DNA from: a virus
DNA: 31,182 nt
Virus record (IMG/VR): IMGVR_UViG_3300046171_000018
Span: 1-31,182 of that record
Direction: 5' to 3' (one strand)
Shown: positions 1 through 6,998 of the stretch, one piece after another
Numbering within the stretch: the stretch's first letter is position 1
Layout of the letters: each line of letters begins with the position of its first letter
The notes under the pieces: generated by a model
Database searches by the model: none
Seen by the model: only the letters and a program-made list of their open reading frames with translations
What the model was told of the DNA's origin: nothing
Position numbers and translations under genes: made by a program

Positions 1-565
1 CAAACTTATTCTCATTAATAAATTCTACTAATCTATTTATTTCAGGGTCATCTGAACTAGCATAGATACCATTGATTGTTTGTCTAAGTTCTTTTTCTAA
101 TACTGCAAACTCGCTACCAACTAATGTGTTTTGATAAACCTTTTCTGATAGTCGTCTTGTAAATGTATTAGATACATCTTTAAACTGAGTAAAATATTGT
201 TGCTTTAGATTTTGTACTAATGCTAGATCGCCTTTAGTTAGTTCCTGAAACTCTATAGGAATATTACCAATTCTTTTAAATGCTTTTTCTATTCGTTTAG
301 CTTGTTTATTAAAACCCTCTCTAACAACTGTATCTGACCATTTAAGATATTCTCTTTCTAAGATAGCTTTTATCTGTGGCCTAATTGCTATAGCTGATTG
401 TAGTTCAATTAACTTACCATCTGTTAAAGGTAATCGACTTGCAAGAGATACTACTTCTCGTTCTATTCTATCTAATGTTGTGATTAATGATTTATAATAT
501 TCGGCTTCTGCAAGTTCTATTTGCTTGATTCTATAAAGTGTTGCATCTTTTACTATATCCGACAT
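1..565 (-). CDS. Minor head protein (SPP1 gp7-like), N-terminal part, cut by window edge
   Basis: Read leftward from an ATG at 565, this frame stays open for 188 codons to the edge of the window. The product is largely helical and charged with no enzymatic motif, as expected for the N-terminal half of SPP1 gp7/Mu gpF-type minor head proteins, which bind the portal and help package DNA. It starts 5 bases after the portal stop, the usual place for this gene. The missing C-terminal domain, with the family's Cys/His motifs, lies at the other end of the window (30769-31182) on the same strand, so the two pieces are one gene split where a circular map was opened. Joining the ends directly leaves one extra base; removing it gives a 325-residue protein. 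Confidence 0.8.
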   Translation of the reverse strand, partial: MSDIVKDATLYRIKQIELAEAEYYKSLITTLDRIEREVVSLASRLPLTDGKLIELQSAIAIRPQIKAILEREYLKWSDTVVREGFNKQAKRIEKAFKRIGNIPIEFQELTKGDLALVQNLKQQYFTQFKDVSNTFTRRLSEKVYQNTLVGSEFAVLEKELRQTINGIYASSDDPEINRLVEFINENKF

Positions 566-569
566 TCAT

Positions 570-1983
570 CTATATCTGCTCTTGCTCTACTTCTTGATCT
601 TCTTGTGCTGGTTCGTCTTGTGTGAATTGACCTACTTCTGCTTGTTGGTCTATCTCATCAAATATTTCATTTAGTTTATTATCATCATCAACAACTGCTC
701 TAGCTATTTCTTTATCAACTTCTTTAGCAAAAGTTGGAGAGCCAATGTTTAATGCTTTAGCTTGTTGGAAGTACATAAGATCACTTGCGTAATCTCTAAT
801 GTTAAATGAATCTGGATAATTAATTTCTCCATCAAATGTAGCATCTTGGAATAAAGCATATAATCTAAATAGTTGTTCTTCTGCTATTTGTAAGTTGTCA
901 GCTTTCTCAGATAGTCTAGCATTTAATAATTCAAATTCTGTTTGTAGTGCAACACCAGATGTTATTCCTGTCTTTTGAGTTCTAACAGCACCTGTATGTG
1001 CAATTCTGTTTATTGAATTTACTTTGCTGTTTATAGACTCCATAATAGCTTGTAAGTTTTGGCCAGATGGTTGAAGTAAATATGGTTTTAAGTTTGGCTC
1101 AAGTTCATCAGGCATTTCTATAACTGCACCAGCACCAGCACTAGCATTTACACTTGGAGTTTTAACTAATGATGGGTGGTTAGTTAATCTAATTAATTGT
1201 TCCATTTCAGAGTATTCGTTGTAAATAGATTTTTGTAGATCAGCAATATCAGTTAAATCTGATTGACCTATTCCTCTTTTGTGTGATTTAGCATTGTATA
1301 AAATAACTGCTGGTATTTTACCAATCATATTTGGAACAGCTATCTATCAATCTAGGCTCTGATCTTTCTTCCATGTAGATAGTATCTATTCGATCTGGAT
1401 ACCAAATTCTCATGTATGTTCCACCATTTCTATCTACTTCTTCTCTAACTTTTAAATAGTTTAATTCATACTTACCATTAACTTGTCTTTCAAAGTTCCA
1501 ATCTAAAACATTCTCAGGAGTAACGATTGATAAGTATGGTCTAATATCTTGATCTAATTCTTCGGCTCTAGTGTTTGTAGTTACATTAGGTTTATCTAAC
1601 ATTAAAAAACAATGACCATAAATAGACGCATAGTTTTGTGCCTGTTTAATTACAGAGTTTAAATTGTTACCCTCAAGGTCAGCATCTTTTAAGAATGATT
1701 CTAAACTAGGTTCATCTTGCATAGAACCAAAATCTCTACTTGGTCTAACTCTAAAAAGGAATGATGAATAAATTTGAATAATATTTTTACAATGATTATC
1801 GCATGGAGTGTTAGCTAGTCTTTGATTGAACTCGTTATCTAATTCTAAATTATATCTGTTTAGGTATTGGCCTATCATGTAATCATAGCCACCATTGTAT
1901 GATCTAATATAATACTCCCAATTATTAATTGTTTCGGAGTAGTCTTTGTGGGTGTCTAATGCTTGATCTCTAGTGTATGCCAT
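570..1983 (-). CDS. Portal protein (frameshifted in this sequence)
   Basis: Dodecameric head vertex protein through which DNA enters and leaves, and to which terminase docks. Two adjacent frames carry its halves. The first 221 residues (from ATG 1983) end at a stop near 1318. The remaining 252 residues are read in the next frame and begin around VPNMIGKIPAV, a segment typical of portals ('G.IP', then 'G.SDL.DI.DL'). The break lies at about 1325-1345, and removing one base restores a protein of about 470 residues, the expected length. The C-terminus is acidic and Gln/Glu-rich. The gene begins 3 bases beyond the large terminase stop, and the minor head gene follows. The break most likely is a sequence error because both halves are well conserved and in order. 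Confidence 0.88.
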
Positions 1984-1986
1984 AAA

Positions 1987-3223
1987 TTACTTCATTGTCC
2001 ATCTTGTAGGAGAATTAAATCTTGCCTGAGTAGTTAATGGTTTTAAATAATCAATCATATAGCCCAAAGCATCATTCATATGATCGAATCCATCTTCCTT
2101 ATCAGGAATATTTGTATTCTCTTTGTATATTTGCCTTTGTAACCCTTTTATCAGCGTTTTGCAAGAATGTGAAACAAAAATGTGTCTTTCGCCATTAGAA
2201 TCTTTGAGCCTACTATTCACAGCATTGACTCTATCTCGTATAGCTGGGTGTTTATGTTTGACCTTAACTTTAAATCCAGCGTTTTGTAAAATAGATAAAT
2301 CAGTTCTCCCACCAGCAGATGTTTTTCTTTGTTTAGATGCTGGGTCAGGATAGATAAATATTTGCATTTTAGTTCCGTAACGATCTCTTAACTCTTGCAC
2401 CATTTCATCAGTATTACTTCCATAAATGATTACCTCATCTACAAAATAAACTTTATCTTTTTCTATTTGCCCAACACAAGGCTGACATAGGGTCAACATT
2501 AAAGTCCATTCCAATATGTAAAGGTTTATCCCAATCTATCTGTCGTTTAACAACATTATCTACAGGGTGGAAGTTATAATAAACACTACCAGCATAGTTC
2601 TCAAATGTACCCTCAAACTCTTGTCTAAAAGTTCTAATATCAATATCTTGTTTAGCTTGTTCTATTTCCTCTGGAGTAACCATACCACCTTGAATAGTTG
2701 TGTATTGAAAAGACTCCCAATCGTTATCTTGCTTACCTTTTAAATATAATTCATAAGACCAATTACCATAACCTTTTGGAGTACCACAAAACAATACATG
2801 ACCTAATCTATCTGAAATAGATGCTCTCAATACCTCGTACCAAGTTCGCTTATCTATATCTGCAAACTCATCTAAGATTAAAAAGTCTAATCCTGTACCT
2901 CTAAGACTATCATAATTATCAGCACCCTTTAGTGAGATTGTACTATTCGATTGTCTTATCGTAATAGTCATTGTTGTTTCGTTTATATCCTCAATCCAAT
3001 TAAACTGATTAAGCATTTCTTTAAGAGTTCCCCAGACGATCTCTTTAGCCATTTTAAATGTAGGTGCTACATACCAAATTCTTCTATTTGGCTGACACGC
3101 ATATTTCATCATCTCAGTTACAGCTAAATAAGTTTTACCAAATCTACGACCTGATATTAAAACTCTAAACCTTGATTTACTTGTTGAAACTTTAAGTTGG
3201 GGTTTTGTCAGAGTGATTTTCAT
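1987..3223 (-). CDS. terL: Terminase large subunit (frameshifted in this sequence)
   Basis: ATPase-nuclease motor that cuts concatemers and pumps DNA into the prohead. From ATG 3223 the protein shows Walker A SGRRFGKT (residues 24-31), Walker B LDFLILDE (about 112-119), the coupling motif CGTPKG, and the RNase H-fold nuclease start GMDFNVDP (about 237). The frame is then lost at about 2475-2490. The next frame carries the rest of the nuclease domain, including the late Asp motif FDHMNDALGYM. Removing one base restores about 411 residues. I chose ATG 3223 over an in-frame upstream start because it gives the normal short N-terminus before Walker A. It overlaps the preceding small gene by 32 bases. 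Identification is firm; the break is probably a sequencing insertion. Confidence 0.93.
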
Positions 3224-3413
3224 TACAAAAGTAAGATATGTATAATTTGTCCTCGTTAAATTTTTGTTCAAATTCGTTAGTTACATTTATAGTAACTGAT
3301 GCACCAGCTTTAGTGCAATCTGTCCAAGTGTCAAACTTTACAGGGTGTATTGCTGTTGTATTACAGAATCCTGTTATGGCAGAGCAGATAGTATAAGCTA
3401 AAACAAATTTCAT
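3192..3413 (-). CDS. Small Cys-containing, probably exported protein
   Basis: A 73-residue protein with a short hydrophobic N-terminus (MKFVLAYTICSAITG) followed by a polar body with spaced cysteines (residues 10, 17, 33 and 63) and a charged tail. This arrangement resembles small secreted or periplasmic proteins that I have seen repeatedly near terminase genes of marine phages. I know no function. Its start overlaps the stop of the preceding small gene by 4 bases (ATGA-type), and its end overlaps the large terminase start, so translation is probably coupled. The N-terminal hydrophobic stretch is short for a cleavable signal peptide, so the location is uncertain. Confidence 0.65.
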   Translation of the reverse strand: MKFVLAYTICSAITGFCNTTAIHPVKFDTWTDCTKAGASVTINVTNEFEQKFNEDKLYISYFCNENHSDKTPT

Positions 3414-3639
3414 TCTTTGGATACTATCTTTTTAATTGACTTACTTCCATCTATATTTTCTTCTAATTCAGCTTTTACTTTGCCACACTTATACTCAATG
3501 TTATCTCCTGTAGCTTGTTCTTTCAGCAAGTCTTTTACCCTTTTAAACAATCTGACATTTTATCTTGGATTCTATGTTCTTGTAACTCTCCAGCTACAAA
3601 CATACACAAAGCAACGACACTACTAATGATTGTTTCCAT
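3410..3639 (-). CDS. Small membrane-anchored protein (frameshifted)
   Basis: From ATG 3639 the reading frame gives 34 residues with an N-terminal hydrophobic segment (about residues 3-16), then stops at 3535 just after an AAAAGGG run. The neighbouring frame continues without interruption for another 40-odd residues of charged sequence (starting RVKDLLKEQ, containing one Cys) and ends exactly with an ATGA overlap onto the next gene at 3413. One added A, or two removed bases, at about 3540 joins the halves into roughly 76 residues. One N-terminal transmembrane or signal segment plus a charged helical body could fit a spanin-like or periplasmic role, but no motif supports this. The gene overlaps the preceding one by 17 bases. 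Confidence 0.55.
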
Positions 3640-3985
3640 TTGCTCTTACCTTATCTTTTAGTTCTTCAATATCTTCTAATGCTTTTTCTAACTGTGCCTC
3701 TATGTGATCTAACATAACTTGAGTGTGAATATTTTTATCTAAAAGTTCTTGGTGCTTTTCTACTGTTTCGTATAAATCTTCCAATAAAAGATATTGCTCT
3801 TTATCAGTTGTAGTTTGTTCAGACTTTTTAAGTAGATCAGAGTTCATTAATTCTCTAGATGTTTCTAAACTTGTTAATCTTGCAGTAACTTCTGTATAGG
3901 CAAAGATACCCATAGCAACTCCTACAATTATTCCAACCATGTTTTTGATTGGCATAGCTACAGATGTATTCTCAGATATTTTCAT
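3623..3985 (-). CDS. Membrane protein with long coiled coil, function unknown
   Basis: A 120-residue protein with one transmembrane segment near the N-terminus (about residues 14-30, Gly/Val/Ile-rich) followed by a continuous charged heptad-like helix to the C-terminus, ending KVRANGNNH. This is the architecture of i-spanins and of bitopic phage membrane proteins. Here it lies between DNA packaging and replication genes rather than beside the peptidase, so a lysis role is only one option. I chose ATG 3985 because it overlaps the stop of the upstream 27-residue gene in an ATGA arrangement; an in-frame start 15 bases upstream lacks this coupling. Confidence 0.7.
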   Translation of the reverse strand: MKISENTSVAMPIKNMVGIIVGVAMGIFAYTEVTARLTSLETSRELMNSDLLKKSEQTTTDKEQYLLLEDLYETVEKHQELLDKNIHTQVMLDHIEAQLEKALEDIEELKDKVRANGNNH

Positions 3986-4065
3986 AATGGTTTCATACAA
4001 AGTGCTAAAAATACAAATCCTAAAATCAATACTCCTGTAAAATAATAATTCATAATCCTACCCAT
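3982..4065 (-). CDS. 27-residue single-pass membrane peptide
   Basis: A tiny reading frame starting with MGRIMNYY, then a hydrophobic stretch of about 16 residues (GVLILGFVFLALC) and a short polar tail. It starts 2 bases beyond the preceding stop and its own stop overlaps the following start (ATGA). It is supported mainly by this tight tiling: without it, there would be an unexplained 80-base gap in an otherwise gap-free run of genes. No function is recognisable. Confidence 0.5.
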   Translation of the reverse strand: MGRIMNYYFTGVLILGFVFLALCMKPL

Positions 4066-4066
4066 A

Positions 4067-4231
4067 TTATTTAGCAACCTTGCCTTTGTTAATACCTTTT
4101 TTAATTACATACTGTTGAGTGCCATTTGCACCATGATTTACTTCTTGTTTTAAATTCTTAAATATATTCATTTCCTTTAGCTTCTTTTCTGCGTGTTTCT
4201 TAAACGACTCTAAAACTTTAGTATCTCTCAT
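4067..4231 (-). CDS. Small basic hypothetical protein
   Basis: A 54-residue, Lys-rich protein. It starts with an ATGA overlap onto the preceding gene's stop and ends one base before the next start. The N-terminal half looks helical (LESFKKHAEKKLKEM) and the C-terminus is basic (KKGINKGKVAK). No membrane segment or catalytic motif is visible. It belongs to the run of micro-genes between the small and large terminase genes. Support comes from tiling and codon style like that of its neighbours. Confidence 0.5.
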   Translation of the reverse strand: MRDTKVLESFKKHAEKKLKEMNIFKNLKQEVNHGANGTQQYVIKKGINKGKVAK

Positions 4232-4344
4232 TTCTTTTTCTTTTTCTTTTTAAGTCTAGGGTCATCAGATACAAACCTATCAAACAAATAACCCATAAAG
4301 TTATCTACCATTCCAAAGACTCTGTAAATTATATTATCAATCAT
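4228..4344 (-). CDS. Small protein with poly-lysine tail
   Basis: A 38-residue frame with an amphipathic first half (MIDNIIYRVFGMVDNFMGYLF) and a C-terminus of seven consecutive lysines encoded by an (AAAAAG)-like repeat at about 4231-4251. ATGA overlaps at both ends tie it to its neighbours. It could be a nucleic acid or membrane binding peptide, but nothing beyond composition supports that. The purine run is also a place where a sequencing slip could hide, so the exact C-terminus is less sure than the start. Confidence 0.45.
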   Translation of the reverse strand: MIDNIIYRVFGMVDNFMGYLFDRFVSDDPRLKKKKKKK

Positions 4345-4613
4345 ACTTTGAATCCTTTTTGCCATGCTCTAATACTCCAATATGCTGGAGATAGAGTCTT
4401 TTGGCCTCTTACTCTTTTAAGAACTCCACCCATACGAGCCATGAATGATCTTTTTCTTGCTGGAATATGTTTCTTAATAGACATTTCTTTAGAGCCAAAA
4501 TTAACCTTTTTAACTCTGCCAGAACTCTTGTCTTTTACAAATACTTTAAACTTCTTAACATCTCCACGCATGGGTTTGTTAAGTTTTACAGTTTTGTTTT
4601 TATATTTAGCCAT
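4341..4613 (-). CDS. Small basic protein of a marine-phage hypothetical family
   Basis: A 90-residue, strongly basic protein. Its pattern 'MAKYKNKTVKLNKP..G..KKFKVFVKD..SG.VKKVNFGSKEMSIKK..PARK.SF.AR' is one I recognise as recurring in many marine phages (DUF5872-like, from memory), where the family often ends with a Cys/Trp-containing motif. Here the C-terminus ends SPAYWSIRAWQKGFKV. The role is unknown; it may be a nucleic acid or virion-associated protein. The stop overlaps the next start by 4 bases. Confidence 0.7.
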   Translation of the reverse strand: MAKYKNKTVKLNKPMRGDVKKFKVFVKDKSSGRVKKVNFGSKEMSIKKHIPARKRSFMARMGGVLKRVRGQKTLSPAYWSIRAWQKGFKV

Positions 4614-4633
4614 GTGGCATAAATATCACAAAA

Positions 4634-4843
4634 CTATCTCTTAAAATACCTTTTTCTCCATTCGTGGCAAACATAAGTATCTTTAACTCCCTTAGCACCC
4701 CACCTACCACAGAATGATCTTTTGTTAGAGTATAATCCACAATCTCCACAGCTACTGCCTTTAAGTGCTTTAGTAAATGATTGTGGTAGAGAATAATCTA
4801 TGATCTCTCCATTAGGATAAAAGTTACTTCGTTTCTGTTCCAT
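4634..4843 (-). CDS. Small putative zinc-ribbon protein
   Basis: A 69-residue protein with four well-placed cysteines (CGDC at 32-35, Cys45, Cys59) plus His60, compatible with binding one zinc ion. The rest is basic, with aromatic residues near both ends. Such mini zinc fingers in phages often bind DNA or host proteins, but no specific family is recognised. It overlaps the stop of the preceding coiled-coil gene by 20 bases and is followed, after a 20-base gap, by the basic 90-residue gene. Confidence 0.6.
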   Translation of the reverse strand: MEQKRSNFYPNGEIIDYSLPQSFTKALKGSSCGDCGLYSNKRSFCGRWGAKGVKDTYVCHEWRKRYFKR

Positions 4844-5003
4844 TCTCTACTAACTTTCTTAAATCTTTTGCTATTGCTAATGCTTTGTTTAATTTTCGTA
4901 AAGCAATATCTCTTTGTATTTTTACTTGCTCTAACTCAGATTTTAACTGTGATTTTTCTTCTCTTAATTTTAAAAATGTATTCTCTCCAATTAGTTCACT
5001 CAT
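4824..5003 (-). CDS. Small coiled-coil protein
   Basis: A 59-residue protein made almost entirely of charged heptads (from about residue 10 to 52), so it is probably a dimeric coiled coil. I placed the start at ATG 5003, one base beyond the preceding stop (TAATATG). The frame is open further upstream, but that would overlap the preceding gene for its whole length. No function is recognised. Confidence 0.55.
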   Translation of the reverse strand: MSELIGENTFLKLREEKSQLKSELEQVKIQRDIALRKLNKALAIAKDLRKLVENGTETK

Positions 5004-5004
5004 A

Positions 5005-5142
5005 TTATCTTCCTTGTCCTTTATATCGTTTTTGTTTTTGTTGTCGTTTTTCTTGTTTGTTTTTGTTCTTCTTATGTTTTCCAGCACCTCGCTTTGGTGG
5101 TTTATCTCTTGGTATGAAGTGCGTGAATTTTTGTTTAGCCAT
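5005..5142 (-). CDS. Small, very basic RNA/DNA-binding-like peptide
   Basis: A 45-residue protein beginning MAKQKFTHFIPRDKPPKR, followed by a Lys/Arg/Gln-rich tail with KGQGR at the end. The 'F.PRDKP.KR...HKK...K.EKR' pattern recurs in small proteins of marine and other alphaproteobacterial phages near the small terminase. The extreme charge suggests nucleic acid binding, but the role is unknown. Its start overlaps the small terminase stop by 8 bases. Confidence 0.6.
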   Translation of the reverse strand: MAKQKFTHFIPRDKPPKRGAGKHKKNKNKQEKRQQKQKRYKGQGR

Positions 5143-5509
5143 TTACCTCGTCAGCTTTAGCATCAATAATTAATGGTAGAGGTTCAACAGCTTGTGTGGT
5201 GTGTATCTTATCAACCATGTTAAGTTCGTTCTTAGATAGCCATATAAGTAGCTTAGGGTCGCCTTTAAGGGCTTTCTCCCATAGTTTCTTCCTTAGACTA
5301 GCTTTACCAATGTTTTTGTTTTCTGCTACTAAATCAGCATATCTTCTTTGTAAAGTTCTAGCAGATATTCCTACAACAGAACCTATTTCTTCTTGTGTGC
5401 AACCTATCTGACTAAGTTTTGCAATAACATCTTCATCTAGTTCTTTCTTAGGTCTTCCCATAGATTGTGTCTTAATTGTGTCTTTTGCCTTAGTTTTGTC
5501 GTTTTTCAT
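5135..5509 (-). CDS. terS: Terminase small subunit-like DNA-binding protein
   Basis: A 124-residue protein that is probably the DNA-recognition subunit of the packaging motor. After a basic N-terminus and GRPKK, residues 26-60 form a helix-turn-helix (DEDVIAKLSQIGCTQEEIGSVVGISARTL spans it), followed by a region that looks helical and oligomeric (SLRKKLWEKALKGDPKLLIWLSKN). The 'ALKGD..LLIWL.KN.L' segment is characteristic of small terminases I have seen in related phages. It lies upstream of the large terminase in the same direction, although about 2 kb of micro-genes intervenes. A general HTH regulator is the alternative. Confidence 0.75.
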   Translation of the reverse strand: MKNDKTKAKDTIKTQSMGRPKKELDEDVIAKLSQIGCTQEEIGSVVGISARTLQRRYADLVAENKNIGKASLRKKLWEKALKGDPKLLIWLSKNELNMVDKIHTTQAVEPLPLIIDAKADEVNG

Positions 5510-5516
5510 AATGTGT

Positions 5517-5822
5517 TTATTTTAGTAATTTTGTTAGCAAAGTCCATAGTTTAGGATTTTGTTTAAATATCTTAGTAAAGCCATTTCCTATCTCTATTGC
5601 CATTGGTTCTTCTCCCATAGTTCTAAATTTAATTTTAGATAGATGAGCAATTAAGTGAAATATCTCGTGAATTATTGTGTTAAAGAGTCTTTTGCCTTTT
5701 ATTCTGCTATCCAACACGATTATTTTCTTCTCGGTTTCGTAATATCCATCAAGATTTTTAAGTGGTCTAAAATGCACCTTAATTTTCTTTCTCCCATACA
5801 AAATGTGTTCTAATTGTGGCAT
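5517..5822 (-). CDS. HExxH metalloprotease-like protein (ImmA/IrrE or SprT-like)
   Basis: A 101-residue protein with a clear zinc-binding helix HEIFH (His52, Glu53, His56) followed by hydrophobic residues, and a downstream Glu-containing segment (GEEPMAIEIGN, about 70-80) that could supply the third ligand. Before the motif come two predicted strands containing KIIVLD, as in ImmA/IrrE-type minimal gluzincins. ImmA-like enzymes cleave HTH repressors in mobile elements, and this phage encodes an XRE repressor at 8656. The link is an inference because the two genes are in opposite blocks. Start ATG 5822 shares its A with the preceding TGA (TGATG). Confidence 0.7.
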   Translation of the reverse strand: MPQLEHILYGRKKIKVHFRPLKNLDGYYETEKKIIVLDSRIKGKRLFNTIIHEIFHLIAHLSKIKFRTMGEEPMAIEIGNGFTKIFKQNPKLWTLLTKLLK

Positions 5823-5956
5823 CAATGTTTTTTAGAATTATCACTTTCTACAATCGCTTTGTAAAATTCAAGTTGCATCTTTAACCTTTTATTTTCAATA
5901 GACAGATTAATCAATCTTTTTCTGACATATTTGAATATTCTTAATATCGCACTCAT
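5822..5956 (-). CDS. 44-residue helical peptide
   Basis: A small frame joined to both neighbours by stop/start overlaps (ATGA at its start, TGATG at its end). It begins MSAILRIFKYVRKR, a basic amphipathic helix, followed by a charged helix with heptad-like spacing. It looks like a small coiled-coil or membrane-surface peptide. Its function is unknown. Tiling is the main evidence that it is translated. Confidence 0.5.
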   Translation of the reverse strand: MSAILRIFKYVRKRLINLSIENKRLKMQLEFYKAIVESDNSKKH

Positions 5957-6525
5957 TGGTATTCTTTCAGAGGCTCATCTTTCCATTTATGTTTTAGATA
6001 TTTTTTAGAGTCTTTCAGCAAGATAGTATATTCTCCCCATTCCCCAATTTTCTTATATTCTTCCTTGCTAGACTTCTTTTGTGATATATTAGATATTAGT
6101 GTATTAGTATTATTTATTAGATACGCGGAGTCGTTGGTGAGTCGTTGGTTATCCACAGGCTCAACATATTGGAACTTGTCGTAATTAACCACAGAAACTA
6201 TAGTTATTTTGCTATACTTAAAATCATTCGTTGGTTTCAATGTGGTGAGTCGATGGTTTATCATTCCTCGTCTTTTCAACCTTAAAATGAAAGTTCGCAT
6301 AGCGGTATAAGGTATATTCCAAATCTTAGCATTTTTTCTTAAAGGAAATATTAACTCGCCTCGTTTTATAAATATTTCGTTATCTAAATATCTAGCTGTC
6401 TTATCTTTGTGACTTGCTGAACTAATCATGTAAAGCCAAATAGCTGACTCCACTAAATTTTTAAATACAGGGTGTTTCCAAACATCTCTATAAACTAAAA
6501 AATATCCTGACTTTCTACTTTGCAT
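5953..6525 (-). CDS. Winged-helix replication-initiation-like protein
   Basis: A 190-residue protein with a pattern familiar from phage replication or DnaD-related winged-helix proteins: an N-terminal 'W.HPVF....ES.IWLYMIS.A' segment (about residues 16-40), 'IKRGELIFPLRK.AK.W' (about 53-70), then a recognition helix and wing (about 72-100, RTFILRLKRRGMI). The C-terminal half is polar, less ordered and Asn/Ser/Lys-rich. Related proteins bind the phage origin and load the host helicase. With no phage polymerase or helicase visible, this is the best candidate for starting replication with host machinery. Its start overlaps the end of the preceding 54-residue gene by 11 bases. Confidence 0.6.
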   Translation of the reverse strand: MQSRKSGYFLVYRDVWKHPVFKNLVESAIWLYMISSASHKDKTARYLDNEIFIKRGELIFPLRKNAKIWNIPYTAMRTFILRLKRRGMINHRLTTLKPTNDFKYSKITIVSVVNYDKFQYVEPVDNQRLTNDSAYLINNTNTLISNISQKKSSKEEYKKIGEWGEYTILLKDSKKYLKHKWKDEPLKEYQ

Positions 6526-6679
6526 TTTTACTCTCTTTCTCGATCATCTCGATTAATTGTTTTTTTGTATATCTATTTAACAGAGTCTTAATTATATTTG
6601 TGGTCTTTTTTTGTTTCTCATAAACTCTAGCACGATTGCTAGATATTACTTCAAAATGTTCATCTCTCATTTCAGCCAT
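6515..6679 (-). CDS. Small charged helical protein
   Basis: A 54-residue frame from ATG 6679, preceded by an AAAAGGAGAG ribosome binding site at 6689-6698 on the complement. It is rich in Lys, Glu and Arg with no obvious motif. It overlaps the preceding nuclease gene by 8 bases and the following winged-helix gene by 11 bases. Its length, strong ribosome binding site and overlaps support translation. The function is unknown. Confidence 0.55.
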   Translation of the reverse strand: MAEMRDEHFEVISSNRARVYEKQKKTTNIIKTLLNRYTKKQLIEMIEKESKNAK

Positions 6680-6998
6680 TGTTCTCTCCTTTTAGGTTAA
6701 AAAAATTATTTACTTGTTCTATGTTCTTAATTTCTTTTAAAGTTCTATGCAGTAGTTCTTCCTCAGTTCCATACATAGCTTCAAATTGTTCTTTGCAGTT
6801 GTGAATACTGAATTGTCCTTGATGGTGGTCGTGGCATAAAGGAATTGTTTGGTAGTGTCCTGATCTCATGCCTATTCCTAAGCCTACAGGCCTGATGTGA
6901 TGCACATTAGCTGGTCTTTGGCACACCAGACACCCTAAACTAGCAACCTTGCTCATATGCTCTCTTTCGAGCTTTGTCGCTACTTTCTTCTTTGCCAT
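6672..6998 (-). CDS. HNH nuclease of the Ref (recombination enhancement) type
   Basis: A 108-residue protein with the compact HNH/Ref signature: CLVC (Cys23, Cys26), HHIRP (His33-His34), a Gly-rich 'VGLGIGMRSGH', then TIPLCHDHH (Cys55, His58, His59) and a C-terminal helical part (FEAMYGTEEELL). Phage P1 Ref is a RecA-dependent DNase with this spacing, and the family is widespread in phages as a recombination or DNA-processing nuclease. It lies second in the leftward early operon, overlapping the winged-helix gene by 19 bases. It may work with the PD-(D/E)XK nuclease and the SSB-tail protein of the other block, which is an inference. Confidence 0.78.
   Translation of the reverse strand: MAKKKVATKLEREHMSKVASLGCLVCQRPANVHHIRPVGLGIGMRSGHYQTIPLCHDHHQGQFSIHNCKEQFEAMYGTEEELLHRTLKEIKNIEQVNNFFNLKGENNG

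Noticed and set aside
2123-2353. Plus-strand frame opposite the large terminase
   Set aside because: It is the antisense shadow of a conserved nuclease domain and has no ribosome binding site; the same applies to other plus-strand frames in the leftward block (for example 4348-4644, 4868-5173, 12233-12523, 24409-24711).
4231-4251. Purine-rich repeat (AAAAAG)n as a regulatory or phase-variable tract
   Set aside because: It codes for the poly-lysine tail of the 38-residue protein; with three or four units it is too short to argue for phase variation.
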